From: Thermococcus sp. CX2
GTDB lineage: Archaea > Methanobacteriota_B > Thermococci > Thermococcales > Thermococcaceae
Direction of reading: 5' to 3'
Assembly: GCF_012027555.1 (NCBI RefSeq)
Contig: NZ_SNUQ01000002.1
Location: forward strand, 1-64,000
DNA: 64,000 nucleotides
Shown: positions 35,207 through 43,526 of the stretch, one piece after another
Position numbering within the stretch: position 1 is the stretch's first letter
How the letters are laid out: each line of letters begins with the position of its first letter
Notes under the pieces: generated by a model
Databases searched by the model: none
What the model was told of the DNA's origin: nothing
Seen by the model: the letters and a program-made list of their open reading frames with translations, nothing else
Made by a program: the position numbers and the translations under genes

Positions 35207-36076
35207 TCATCCCTTAATTCCACCCGAATAGCCCTGGAGGAGGAGCTTCTGGGCCGTCAGGAAGAATATTATGGTGGGAAGAAGGTAGAACGTCCCGGCG
35301 GCGGCAATGAGGGGCATGTGCGAGTACTCCGCCTCTATGTTGGCCTCTATGAACGTCGCGAGCGTCTGGTATATCAGGAAAGTCCTGACGTAGATTATGT
35401 CCTGCCAGCCGGCGAGGAAGGCAAAGAGGGCCACCGAAAGAATTCCCGGCTTTATCAGGGGGAGCATAATCTTCCTCCAGACGGTTATCCTGGATGCCCC
35501 GTCGATTATCCCCGACCACTCAAACTCCCAGGGGACTGTGTCGAAGAAGCCCTTCATCAGCCATATTGACATCGGGATTTCAAGGGCCGCGCGGGCGAGA
35601 ATAACGTAGAGGAAGGAGTAAAGCCCGACGAAGTCCGTTGACTCCGGAAAAGTAAGGCGGTATAGGAGGTAGACTCCGACTATGAGGGCAACACCCGGAA
35701 AGGCGTGGAGAACCAGGAGGAGAACCATCATGGTCTTCCTTCCCTTAAAGTCTATCCTCGACAGTGAGTAGCCCGCCATCGTGCTCGTCAGCGTGACTAC
35801 CCCGGCAACCCCTAGGGCCACAATGAGGGTGTTGAGGGTTATCCTCCAGATGTTGACCCTTATCCCGCCGGTTGTGGCTATCTTCCCCTGGAAGAGGTTT
35901 ATCCAGTTTTCAAGGGTGAAGTGAAAGGAACCCGGGTCGAGGTTTGTGACCATCTCGGTGCTGAAGCTCGACAGCATGAGGAGGGAAAAGCCGACGATGA
36001 GGGGAAGGCTTGCAAGGAGGAGGGCGAGGAGGATTAGCCACTCGTACCTCTTGGGTCTAGCCTCAACGTCCCTCAT
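35207..36076 (-). CDS. ABC importer permease (MalG-like)
   Basis: A 289-residue inner-membrane protein with about six transmembrane segments. The EAA-type loop is EWSGIIDGASRITVWRKIML followed by PLIKPGILSVALF, and the preceding ALEIPMSIWLMKGFFDTVPW is the typical MalG-type lead-in. ATG 36076 overlaps the stop of the MalF-like gene (TGATG). It ends 10 bp before the ATPase start. Confidence 0.9.
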   Translation of the reverse strand: MRDVEARPKRYEWLILLALLLASLPLIVGFSLLMLSSFSTEMVTNLDPGSFHFTLENWINLFQGKIATTGGIRVNIWRITLNTLIVALGVAGVVTLTSTMAGYSLSRIDFKGRKTMMVLLLVLHAFPGVALIVGVYLLYRLTFPESTDFVGLYSFLYVILARAALEIPMSIWLMKGFFDTVPWEFEWSGIIDGASRITVWRKIMLPLIKPGILSVALFAFLAGWQDIIYVRTFLIYQTLATFIEANIEAEYSHMPLIAAAGTFYLLPTIIFFLTAQKLLLQGYSGGIKG

Positions 36077-37011
36077 CAGAAGTCCCCCCTTGGCCTTCTC
36101 ATCATCCTCTCGAACTTGAGCACCTTAAGAGTCACAAAGCCACCTATTATGCCTATTATTGAGAGAATCACCGCTGCCGCCGCTGCCAGCCCCTGGTCCT
36201 GCTCACCCCTGCCGAAGGCAGTATTGAATACGTACAGCGCCAGCGTTGTTCCGTAGTCCCTGTTAACGAGATCCCACTGAACGAGCAGGAAGAGGTGGGG
36301 ATATGTGGTGAGCAGGCTGAGGAACTGCCAGGTGAGGACGTAGAGCAGGTGCCACTTGATCATGGGAATTAGTATCCTCCTTGATATCTGCCACGAGGAA
36401 GCGCCGTCAACCCTCGCCGCAACGACCAGCTCCCGGGGTATCTGGTTCAGCGCTGAGGTGAAGACTATCATTCCGAAGCTTACTCCCACGAGGCCGTTAA
36501 CGAAGATTATTATGCTCCACGCCCCCCAGGGTATGACCTGTCCCCAGGGGATGGGTTCGGAAATGAGGCCGAGGTGCATCAGAACGGAGTTCAGAGTTCC
36601 GATTTCACTCCCGTGAAAGAAGTAGTACCAGACAAGGCTGTAAACCGCTATCGGCGACATCCTGGGGAGGAGCCAGAGCAGACGGTATGAGGAGGCGGAT
36701 TTTTCGTTAATGAAGAATGTCGCCAGGGCGAGGGCGAGGCCCCCAAAGACGTTTATCATGAGCGTGATTCCGACGAAGACGAGGGTGGTCAGAACAACGG
36801 CCTTGAAGGTCGGGTCGTGCTGGAACATGTAGAAAAGCCTATCGTAGTTGTAGAGGCCCACAAACTCGGTAAGATACCTGTCAACGTTCCAGTTCCTCAT
36901 CCGGGTCATGCTAATATAAACGGTCATGACTAGGGGTATCAGGTAGAACAGGAACACCATAATTATCATAGGGGAAAGAAAGAAGGAAAGATCCCTAACC
37001 TTTCCCCTCAT
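36076..37011 (-). CDS. ABC importer permease (MalF-like)
   Basis: A 311-residue inner-membrane permease with about six helices. The EAA-type loop reads ELVVAARVDGASSWQISRRI followed by LIPMIKWHLLYVLTWQF, after FGMIVFTSALNQIPR. GAGGTGATTTC precedes ATG 37011, 9 bp after the binding-protein stop. The C-terminus (LKFERMMRRPRGDF) is basic and cytosolic. Confidence 0.9.
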   Translation of the reverse strand: MRGKVRDLSFFLSPMIIMVFLFYLIPLVMTVYISMTRMRNWNVDRYLTEFVGLYNYDRLFYMFQHDPTFKAVVLTTLVFVGITLMINVFGGLALALATFFINEKSASSYRLLWLLPRMSPIAVYSLVWYYFFHGSEIGTLNSVLMHLGLISEPIPWGQVIPWGAWSIIIFVNGLVGVSFGMIVFTSALNQIPRELVVAARVDGASSWQISRRILIPMIKWHLLYVLTWQFLSLLTTYPHLFLLVQWDLVNRDYGTTLALYVFNTAFGRGEQDQGLAAAAAVILSIIGIIGGFVTLKVLKFERMMRRPRGDF

Positions 37012-37020
37012 GAAATCACC

Positions 37021-38655
37021 TCATCCCTGGGGGAACTTCCAGTCTTTGGGTATCTCCCCCTGTATCTCGACGGCATCTTTAAGCTCGGGATCGGCATTGA
37101 CCTTCTGAATTATGTAATTAACGGCTTCGTCCGGATTCATCTCGCCCCTGAGGACCTTGTCAACCGCCTCCTTGAAGATGTCGGCCAGGGCAGGATACTT
37201 CGGGTGAGCAGGAGCCAGGTGGGTGTACTCCAGCATGTAGCTGACGTTGGCGAGGAACTCGGCGTTTATCGGGTTGACGGTCGCCTGAACTATGTCCTTT
37301 ATGTTGTCCTTGACGGCTGGGTCGAGGTCAAGGTTGAGGGCCTTGAGGTCGTTGAGCCACTTCTCGTCCTTGATAAGCTTAGCCGCCCCCTTTCTTACCG
37401 GCAGGTGGGCTGAGATGACGCTGTGTATGGCGTTTATGTCCGGGTCGCTGGCCTTGATGAGCATCAGGAAGGCGAGCTTGTGGTAGACATCTTTGAGCTC
37501 ATCGTACTTCGGGTTCAGCTGGCCGGCCTTGGAGTTTATCATCCAGACGAACGGCTGGCTCAGCGTTACCGGCTTCTCGCCCTTCTCACCCGCCGGGAAG
37601 AGCGTGTAGTAGAACCACTCCTTCACTTCCTCGGGCTTGAGGCCCCTCGGAGTTCCGCCCTTGGCGTAGTACTGCTTGGTCTGCCACTCGGTCCAGTACC
37701 ACGTTCCGCCTATGTCAAAGAGCGTTCTCCCCTCGACCACCGTTGGATGTATCTGCTTGGCCCAGTCCCAGCTCATTATGTCCTCAGGAAGGAGGCCATC
37801 GCGGGCAAACTTCCACTCAACGTAGAGCCACTTGTAAACGGCCGGAACATCAACGACCAGCTTTCCGGTGTTTGGGTCATAGAGCCTGCCCCCGAAGGCG
37901 AAGATGAACTGTATCAGGTCGGGATGGGCCGAACCCTTCCTGTGTATCAGCCCCCACTCGGCGGCTCCCTCATCCTTGGCCTTCTTGGCCCAGTAGTAGA
38001 TGTCGCTCCATGTGAACTCACCGTTCTTCACCTTCTCGTCGAGACCGTTGAGGTCGAAGCCTATCTTCGCCGCGACGTCCTTCCTTATGTAGAGGGGCCT
38101 CGCCTCGGTATCCTGAGGCAGGCCGTAGAGCTTTCCGTTGTACTTTGAGGCCTCAATCAGGGACGGATAGAAGTCGTCGATAACGCTCTGGTAGGCCTTC
38201 GCATAGTCTGTTATGTCAAGGATGTAGCCCTCATCGGCCAGGGTCGGCAGGAAGGCGTAGCTGTTGACGAAGAAGTCCCCGGCCTGTCCAAGGGGCTGCT
38301 TGCTTAGGTACTCTTTGTAAGCGTCCTGGAAGGAGGCGACGTAGTGAGTGTCGGTTATCACGATTTTGACGTTGATACCGTTGTCGGCCCAGATTTTGTT
38401 TATCCTCCTCGCCGCTTCAACTATGCCATAAACCCTCATCACGCTGTTGGGGTCGCCGGAACCCCATGCGGAGAACTTGACCTCCTTAACTCCATTCTGC
38501 TCTAGAATCTTGCCTATCTCAACGGCGTCCTTTGTAAAGTCCCCCGTAAGCTGAACCTCCGCAGAAGAAGTCTTCGTTTCTTCTCCTCCTATGCAGCCAC
38601 TGGCAATCACTCCGAAAATCACCAGTGCAACCAGCCACAGCGCCGCGGCCCTCAT
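37021..38655 (-). CDS. ABC importer solute-binding lipoprotein
   Basis: A 544-residue extracellular binding protein of the family-1 type, larger than the usual 400-450 residues. The signal MRAAALWLVALVIFGVIASGC puts the lipid-carrying Cys at 21. After a short Gly/Glu/Thr linker comes KFSAWGSGDPNSVMRVYGIV, a WxxGD-like start of lobe 1, and many aromatic residues across the cleft (FYPSLIEASKYNGKLYGLPQ, and FAFGGRLYDPNTGKLVV). ATG 38655 follows GGTGGTGGCC. It heads the importer operon and is divergent from myo-inositol-phosphate synthase. The ligand is not known; inositol or an inositol derivative is proposed from context only. Confidence 0.9.
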   Translation of the reverse strand: MRAAALWLVALVIFGVIASGCIGGEETKTSSAEVQLTGDFTKDAVEIGKILEQNGVKEVKFSAWGSGDPNSVMRVYGIVEAARRINKIWADNGINVKIVITDTHYVASFQDAYKEYLSKQPLGQAGDFFVNSYAFLPTLADEGYILDITDYAKAYQSVIDDFYPSLIEASKYNGKLYGLPQDTEARPLYIRKDVAAKIGFDLNGLDEKVKNGEFTWSDIYYWAKKAKDEGAAEWGLIHRKGSAHPDLIQFIFAFGGRLYDPNTGKLVVDVPAVYKWLYVEWKFARDGLLPEDIMSWDWAKQIHPTVVEGRTLFDIGGTWYWTEWQTKQYYAKGGTPRGLKPEEVKEWFYYTLFPAGEKGEKPVTLSQPFVWMINSKAGQLNPKYDELKDVYHKLAFLMLIKASDPDINAIHSVISAHLPVRKGAAKLIKDEKWLNDLKALNLDLDPAVKDNIKDIVQATVNPINAEFLANVSYMLEYTHLAPAHPKYPALADIFKEAVDKVLRGEMNPDEAVNYIIQKVNADPELKDAVEIQGEIPKDWKFPQG

Positions 38656-38905
38656 GGCCACCACCATCCGAAGTCTTCAAAAGCGAGCCCAAAAAGGCCC
38701 GGAGGGAGTTATTTTAGAAAGCGGGCAAACGCAATCTTTTATTCAGGTTTTGTTATTTATAAAATTTTTGGAGGCGGTTCTCTGGACGGCAATCGGGCAA
38801 ACTGGGAAGGAAGGAATGTTCAAAAATTCATAAAATCGTTTTTCCACCAAAAACTATTTAACTGCTGTAAAATATCCAAATAACAACAAAGGGAGGTGGA
38901 AGAAG
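38656..38905. other. Divergent promoter region between the importer operon and ino1
   Basis: It contains TATA-like sequences on each strand: minus strand CTAAAATAA near 38709-38717 for the importer, and plus strand TATTTAACTG (38850-38859) or GTAAAATAT (38864-38872) for ino1. A third strong AT element, TTATTTATAAAATTTTTGG (38752-38770), lies between and matches no start. No ORF is supported here. Confidence 0.45.
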
Positions 38906-40054
38906 ATGGTTAGGGTTGTTATCCTCGGACAGGGCTACGTTGCCAGCATCTTTGCGAGCGGTCTTGAGAAGATAAAGGCCGGAAAGCTTGAGCCCTACGG
39001 CGTCCCCCTGGCCGACGAGCTTCCAATTAAGATAAAGGACATTGAAATAGTCGGCTCCTACGACGTCGATGCCTCTAAGGTCGGCAAGGATCTCTATGAG
39101 GTCGTCAAAGCCTACGATCCAGAGGCGCCAGAGAGCCTCAAGGGAATAACCGTGAGGAAGGGAATCCACCTGAGGAGCCTCAGGAACCTGCCGATTGAGG
39201 CCGTTGGTCTGGAGGACGAGATGAGCCTTAAGGATGCCATCGAGCACCTCGTAAACGAGTGGAAGGAGCTCAAGGCTGAGGTCTTCATCAACGTCTGCAC
39301 CACCGAGGCCTTCGTTCCCTTCGAGAGCAGGGAGGAGCTTGAGAAGGCCATCGAGGAGGACAACAGGGACAGGCTCACGGCAACGCAGGTCTACGCCTAC
39401 GCCATTGCCCAGTACGCCAAGGAGGTCGGCGGCGCTGCCTTCGTCAACGCTATTCCGACCCTCATCGCCAACGACCCGGTCTTTGTAGAACTCGCCAAGG
39501 AGAGCAACATGGTTATCTTCGGTGACGACGGTGCCACCGGTGCAACCCCGCTCACCGCCGACGTACTCAGCCACCTCGCCCAGAGGAACCGCTACGTCCT
39601 CGACATAGCCCAGTTCAACATCGGTGGAAACAACGACTTCCTGGCTCTCACCGACAAGGAGAGGAACAAGAGCAAGGAGTTCACCAAGAGCTCCATCGTC
39701 AAGGACCTGCTCGGCTACGACGCGCCGCACTACATCAAGCCGACCGGCTTCCTCGAGCCGCTCGGCGACAAGAAGTTCATCGCCATGCACATCGAGTACG
39801 TCAGCTTCAACGGCGCCCACGACGAGCTCGTCATAACCGGCAGGATAAACGACAGCCCTGCTCTGGCCGGCCTGCTCGTTGACCTCGCCAGGCTCGGCAA
39901 GATAGCCCTCGACAAGAAGGCCTACGGAACCGTCTACGAGGTCAACGCCTTCTACATGAAGAACCCAGGACCGAAGGAGAAGGGCAACATCCCGAGGATC
40001 ATCGCCCACGAGAAGATGCGCATGTGGGCCGGTCTCGAACCCAAGTGGCTCTGA
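38906..40054 (+). CDS. ino1: myo-inositol-1-phosphate synthase
   Basis: A 382-residue NAD-dependent enzyme that turns glucose 6-phosphate into L-myo-inositol 1-phosphate, the first step of DIP and inositol-lipid synthesis. VRVVILGQGYVASIFASGLE is the Rossmann glycine-rich start. Family motifs are FINVCTTEAFVPFESREELE, VNAIPTLIANDPVFVELAKE, MVIFGDDGATGATPLTADVL, then AQFNIGGNNDFLALT, KNKSKEF-like KERNKSKEFTKSSIVKD, and PTGFLEPLGDKKF. The ribosome binding site GGGAGGTGGAAGAAG is strong. A long ORF on the opposite strand is a codon-bias shadow. Confidence 0.95.
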   Translation: MVRVVILGQGYVASIFASGLEKIKAGKLEPYGVPLADELPIKIKDIEIVGSYDVDASKVGKDLYEVVKAYDPEAPESLKGITVRKGIHLRSLRNLPIEAVGLEDEMSLKDAIEHLVNEWKELKAEVFINVCTTEAFVPFESREELEKAIEEDNRDRLTATQVYAYAIAQYAKEVGGAAFVNAIPTLIANDPVFVELAKESNMVIFGDDGATGATPLTADVLSHLAQRNRYVLDIAQFNIGGNNDFLALTDKERNKSKEFTKSSIVKDLLGYDAPHYIKPTGFLEPLGDKKFIAMHIEYVSFNGAHDELVITGRINDSPALAGLLVDLARLGKIALDKKAYGTVYEVNAFYMKNPGPKEKGNIPRIIAHEKMRMWAGLEPKWL

Positions 40055-40117
40055 GCCTTTCTCCCTTTTCCAATAAAGTTTTAATCTCCTTGCCCTACTT
40101 TTCTCGGAGGGAAGCCG

Positions 40118-40720
40118 ATGAGCTGGAAGAGGGGAGCCTATCCAGAGTTCACGCTTGAGGATGCCGTTGCGATTCTGTTCATGCTGAGGAACCCCACGGG
40201 TAGAAAAACTATTTCGGAGATTCTCGACCTTGGAGAGGGAAGTGTTAGGACCCTCCTGAAGAAGCTCGCTAATCTCGAAATTATCGAGTCCACCCAGAGG
40301 GGACACGCCCTCAACGAGAAAGGCATGAAGCTCCTTGGAAAAATTTCAAAACACTTCTCCGAGGTTCACAAGGTGGGAAAAATCGACGGTTACCTAGCCT
40401 ACGCCCTCGTCGTTAAGAACCCGCCGAAGTTCAAGAGCATAGAGCTCCGCGATGAGGCCATAAGGTTCTTCGCTAAGGGAGCTATGATACTGCTCATCAG
40501 GAATGGAGAGCCTGTCTTTCCGGAGGACGGAAGGTCCCTAAGCGAAACCATGCCCGAGCTGGCGGAGAGAATAACCCAGGCCTTCCAGCTCGGGGAGGAC
40601 GACCTCGTCGTGGTGACGTGGGCGGAGAAGGAGCCAGATGCAATGAAGAGCGCCTATCACGTTGCGGTTTTCCTGAAGGAGAGCGAGCTGCCAGAGGACA
40701 TTAAATCACTCGTGAGGTGA
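40118..40720 (+). CDS. DUF4443-type winged-helix protein
   Basis: A 200-residue protein. The N-terminal wHTH is FTLEDAVAILFMLRNPTGRK, ISEILDLGEGSVRTLLKKLA and LEIIESTQRGHALNEKGMKL, typical of archaeal transcription factors. The C-terminal 110 residues (GKIDGYLAYALVVKNPPKFK, then RDEAIRFFAKGAMILLIRNG, VTWAEKEPDAMKSAYHVAVF) form the DUF4443 domain, thought to bind a small ligand. GGAGGG precedes the ATG. It starts a run of four same-strand genes (pyrF, PUA protein, ribL), 4 bp before pyrF. Confidence 0.85.
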   Translation: MSWKRGAYPEFTLEDAVAILFMLRNPTGRKTISEILDLGEGSVRTLLKKLANLEIIESTQRGHALNEKGMKLLGKISKHFSEVHKVGKIDGYLAYALVVKNPPKFKSIELRDEAIRFFAKGAMILLIRNGEPVFPEDGRSLSETMPELAERITQAFQLGEDDLVVVTWAEKEPDAMKSAYHVAVFLKESELPEDIKSLVR

Positions 40721-40724
40721 GGGA

Positions 40725-41357
40725 ATGAGCAGGCTGATCCTCGCCCTCGACGTTTATGAACGTGAAAAGGCCCTTGAGATAGCCGAGTGCACCGCTGAGT
40801 ACCTCTGGGCTGTGAAGGTGAACTGGCCTCTCATAATAGGCTCTGGGCTGGGCATCATCACCGAGCTTAAGCAGGTCACTGGGCTGCCGATAATAGCCGA
40901 CCTCAAGTTAGCCGACATCCCGAACACCAACAAGCTGATAGCGAGCAGGGTCTTTGAGGCAGGAGCCGACTACATTATAGCCCACGGCTTCGTTGGGAGG
41001 GACAGTGTTAAAGCCGTCATGGAGCTCGGGAAAACGATAATGGTCGTCGAGATGAGCCACCCCGGAGCAAAAGAGTTCATCCAGCCAGTAACGGATAAGC
41101 TAATCGAGATGGCCAACGAGCTGAGACCCTTCGGCGTCATAGCCCCCGCTACGAGGCCCGAGCGCGTCGCGTATATCCGCGAGAGGCTCAAACCAGAGAT
41201 TAAAATACTCACCCCCGGCGTCGGCGCCCAGGGGGGAGATGCACGTGCGGTTTTAAAGGCTGGCGCTGACTACATCATAGTCGGGAGGAGCATCTACGCG
41301 AGCGAGAATCCACGGGAGAGCGCCAAAAGGCTGTACGAAGAGATTGAGGAGGTGTGA
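40725..41357 (+). CDS. pyrF: Orotidine 5'-phosphate decarboxylase
   Basis: A 210-residue TIM-barrel enzyme making UMP from OMP. The active-site motif is IIADLKLADIPNTNKLIA (DxKxxD, residues about 58-75), the N-terminus SRLILALDVYEREKALEIAE contains the first active Asp, and LTPGVGAQGGDARAVLKAGA followed by DYIIVGRSIY is the phosphate-binding end. The start overlaps the GTGAGGGA ribosome binding region of the previous gene. Confidence 0.95.
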   Translation: MSRLILALDVYEREKALEIAECTAEYLWAVKVNWPLIIGSGLGIITELKQVTGLPIIADLKLADIPNTNKLIASRVFEAGADYIIAHGFVGRDSVKAVMELGKTIMVVEMSHPGAKEFIQPVTDKLIEMANELRPFGVIAPATRPERVAYIRERLKPEIKILTPGVGAQGGDARAVLKAGADYIIVGRSIYASENPRESAKRLYEEIEEV

Positions 41358-41360
41358 GTC

Positions 41361-41879
41361 ATGGAGCTGAAGGTCAAGCACCCCCTTAGCAAGAAGGAGA
41401 TAAAGGAAATCATCCGCGAGATGAGTGAAATTTTCGGTGAAGAGGTGGCGGAAAAGCTCGTGAGGAAGAAGGACCGGGTTGAACTGGCGGAGTTCGACAA
41501 GACTACAGAGATAATTCTCGTCAACGGCAGGCCGACGTTCATAAGGCGGAAGGGCCTCATCTTTCCGCTTGTCATAGCGCTCTACGAGCTGTCTAACGAA
41601 GAGGATTTGAGAAAGTGGAAGAGAAGAGTCGTCGTTGATGCTGGAGCGGTTCCCTTCATCCTAAAAGGGGCAGACGTTATGGCACCAGGCATAACCGACG
41701 CCGACGAGGGAATTAAAGAAGGGGATTTCGTCTTCGTCGTTGAGGAAGACTACGGAAGGCCTCTGGCCATAGGGATAGCACTAATGGACGGCAAGAAGAT
41801 GAAGGAAAAACCCAAGGGCAAAGCCGTGAAGGTAATCCACCACGCCAAGGACAAGATTTGGGAGCTGACGGTGGGATGA
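41361..41879 (+). CDS. PUA-domain RNA-binding protein (MCT-1/DUF1947-like)
   Basis: A 172-residue protein. The N-terminal 75 residues ([20 protein letters not shown]) are the alpha/beta pre-PUA part, and the C-terminal half is a PUA domain: [40 protein letters not shown] and [19 protein letters not shown]. Related archaeal proteins resemble the MCT-1/Tma20 translation factors. It lies between pyrF and ribL, three and one bases away. Confidence 0.88.
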   Translation: MELKVKHPLSKKEIKEIIREMSEIFGEEVAEKLVRKKDRVELAEFDKTTEIILVNGRPTFIRRKGLIFPLVIALYELSNEEDLRKWKRRVVVDAGAVPFILKGADVMAPGITDADEGIKEGDFVFVVEEDYGRPLAIGIALMDGKKMKEKPKGKAVKVIHHAKDKIWELTVG

Positions 41880-41880
41880 A

Positions 41881-42321
41881 ATGAGAAAGAAGATAAGGGT
41901 GCTCGTGGGCGGGGTCTTTGACCTCCTCCACGTCGGCCACATCCACTTTTTGAGCCAGGCCAAAAGTTTAGGCGATGAGCTGGTAGTCATAGTCGCCCAC
42001 GACGAAACTGTTAGAATGCAGAAGCGCCGCAACCCGATAAACCCAGCCGAGGACAGAGCCGAACTCCTGAGGGCTCTGAGGATGGTCGATGAGGTCTACA
42101 TAGGTACCCCCGGGACGATAGACTATGAGCTAGTGAAAAAGATAAACCCAGACATCATAGCAATCGGACCTGACCAGAGGTTCAGCTGCGAGAGGCTCAA
42201 GGAGGAGCTGGAAAAGCACGGCATCCAGGCCGAGGTCATAAGGATTCCATACCTCTACAAGGACGACAGGGCAAAGACGAGCAAAATAATCCAGAGGATA
42301 GTGGAGACCTACTGCGAGTGA
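41881..42321 (+). CDS. ribL: FAD synthase RibL (cytidylyltransferase-type)
   Basis: A 146-residue nucleotidyltransferase that adenylates FMN in archaea. The HxGH signature is [20 protein letters not shown] near residues 9-28, [20 protein letters not shown] holds the RxxxxxxxxxR region, and the distal [20 protein letters not shown] with [10 protein letters not shown] replaces the ISTTxI motif. A cysteine in FSCE is characteristic of RibL. GGTGGGATGAA precedes the ATG. Confidence 0.88.
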   Translation: MRKKIRVLVGGVFDLLHVGHIHFLSQAKSLGDELVVIVAHDETVRMQKRRNPINPAEDRAELLRALRMVDEVYIGTPGTIDYELVKKINPDIIAIGPDQRFSCERLKEELEKHGIQAEVIRIPYLYKDDRAKTSKIIQRIVETYCE

Positions 42322-42338
42322 TTGCACTCTGATTTAAT

Positions 42339-42354
42339 CCCAACGGGAGTTGGG
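42339..42354 (+). terminator. Hairpin between convergent ribL and the RHH-like partner gene
   Basis: CCCAAC-GGGA-GTTGGG forms a six-pair stem, in the 72-bp gap where both neighbours end. It has no strong T-run right after it, so its role in termination is tentative. Confidence 0.4.
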
Positions 42355-42393
42355 GCCTGATTTTAGCGGGTTATTCCACGGGCTTGATTAACG

Positions 42394-42732
42394 TTAGAGT
42401 TTGAACTTCTCCATGTACTCCCTCAGGAACTCGGGATCCTCCCTCCTGACCGCGCTCATGAGCTCGTCGAACTTCTTCTCGCCAAGAGCCTGCTTGAGGT
42501 AGTAGTATAGGTTGACGGCATCTTCGACGATAATGCTCTGCCTCCTGCCCTCTTCTCCGTAGAGCTCGATGAGCTTCCTGTTTATGTCGAGGCTTATGTA
42601 AAGGGTCTTCTGCTTCTTTTCCTTCTTGAGGTCCACCGATTTGACCCTCTCCTCCTTCCTCTTGGGCCTTGACGGCCTGGTGAGCTCGTTAACGGAACCA
42701 TCAAAAAGCTTTGGGATTTTATTCCTCGACAA
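42394..42732 (-). CDS. ParA-associated small protein, probably ribbon-helix-helix-like DNA-binding partner
   Basis: A 112-residue basic protein after ParA. No ATG is available; TTG 42732, five bases after GAGGTGGT, gives MSRNKIPKLFDGSVNE and lies inside the end of parA (14-nt overlap). The N-terminal 45 residues are basic and disordered (RPSRPKRKEERVKSVDLKKE). Residues 50-90 read KKQKTLYISLDINRKLIELY, GEEGRRQSIIVEDAVNLYYY, which fits the beta-strand and two helices of an RHH unit. The C-terminus is acidic/helical. By analogy with SegAB/ParAB it would bind DNA and stimulate the ATPase; this is inferred. Confidence 0.7.
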   Translation of the reverse strand: MSRNKIPKLFDGSVNELTRPSRPKRKEERVKSVDLKKEKKQKTLYISLDINRKLIELYGEEGRRQSIIVEDAVNLYYYLKQALGEKKFDELMSAVRREDPEFLREYMEKFKL

Positions 42733-43489
42733 GTTCAACCACCTCTCTGGCGAGCTTTGAAAAGGCCTTTGCGGCCCTGCCATCACCCTCAAACTCGAAT
42801 ATGCTCAACCCCATACCCTGTGCCTTTTCGAGTGCTATCGCTTTCGGGATCGTGGTCAGAATCGGTGCGTCGGGATAGGCCTCCTTCAACTCCTTGAGGC
42901 GGGTCTTAGGAACCTTGGTCTGGCGCGTGAACTTGTTGGGAACCAGGCCGAGGAGCTTGAGGTTTTCGTTGGTTTCTTCCCTTATCATGCGCATTAGATT
43001 GAACATGAGCTGCATTCCGATGACGCCGAAGTAACTCAGCTCGAGCGGGATGAGGACGTAGTCGGAAGCGGTGAGCGAGTTGACGAGGAAGATGCCCATG
43101 CTTGGCGGGTTGTCGATGAGCACGTAGTCATAGTCGGGCAGAACCGGGGTTATTGCCTTCTCAAGCCTTCTCTCGCGGTTGTAGGCGTTGATTATCTCTA
43201 TTTCCTTGGCAGAGAGGTTGAGGTGCGATGGTATGAGGTGGAGGTTCTCCTTAACCTCCACGATGGTTTCCTCGACGCTGCTCTCGCGTGTCATTATTGT
43301 TCCGACGTTGTTCTCCTCGTAGTTGAGCACTTCCATGCCGATGAGCCCAAATGTGAGATTGAACTGCGGGTCAATGTCTACCAGAAGAACGCGCTTCCCC
43401 ATGGCGGCGAGCGCGTGGCCGAGGTTCATGGTGAGCGTTGTCTTCCCTACCCCACCCTTTTGGTTGGCTATGCTAATCACCACTGCCAT
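42719..43489 (-). CDS. parA: ParA/SegA-type ATPase
   Basis: A 256-residue Walker-type chromosome-segregation ATPase. The deviant Walker A is ISIANQKGGVGKTTLTMNLG with the ParA signature lysine, the A' motif is VLLVDIDPQFNLTFGL and Walker B is YVLIDNPPSMG. The ITVYVT-type and VPNKFTRQTKVPKTRLKELK regions follow. GGTGATTCTA precedes ATG 43489. It lies between ftsZ2 (37 bp downstream of it) and the small partner gene. Whether it moves the chromosome or positions division proteins is not known. Confidence 0.93.
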   Translation of the reverse strand: MAVVISIANQKGGVGKTTLTMNLGHALAAMGKRVLLVDIDPQFNLTFGLIGMEVLNYEENNVGTIMTRESSVEETIVEVKENLHLIPSHLNLSAKEIEIINAYNRERRLEKAITPVLPDYDYVLIDNPPSMGIFLVNSLTASDYVLIPLELSYFGVIGMQLMFNLMRMIREETNENLKLLGLVPNKFTRQTKVPKTRLKELKEAYPDAPILTTIPKAIALEKAQGMGLSIFEFEGDGRAAKAFSKLAREVVELVEE

Positions 43490-43526
43490 TAGAATCACCC
43501 GCCTAAAGGTTAAAGGTGGAAAGAAA

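Noticed and set aside
38858-40306. 482-codon open frame on the minus strand over ino1 (MIPS)
   Set aside because: It is an antisense shadow created by the strong GC-rich third-position codon bias of ino1. It covers both promoter and neighbouring gene, has no ribosome binding site and reads as low-complexity Val/Leu/Glu/Asp sequence.
40118-42321. Pyrimidine operon made of pyrF with ribL and the PUA gene
   Set aside because: The genes are adjacent and probably cotranscribed, but they serve different pathways and no functional link can be shown from sequence.
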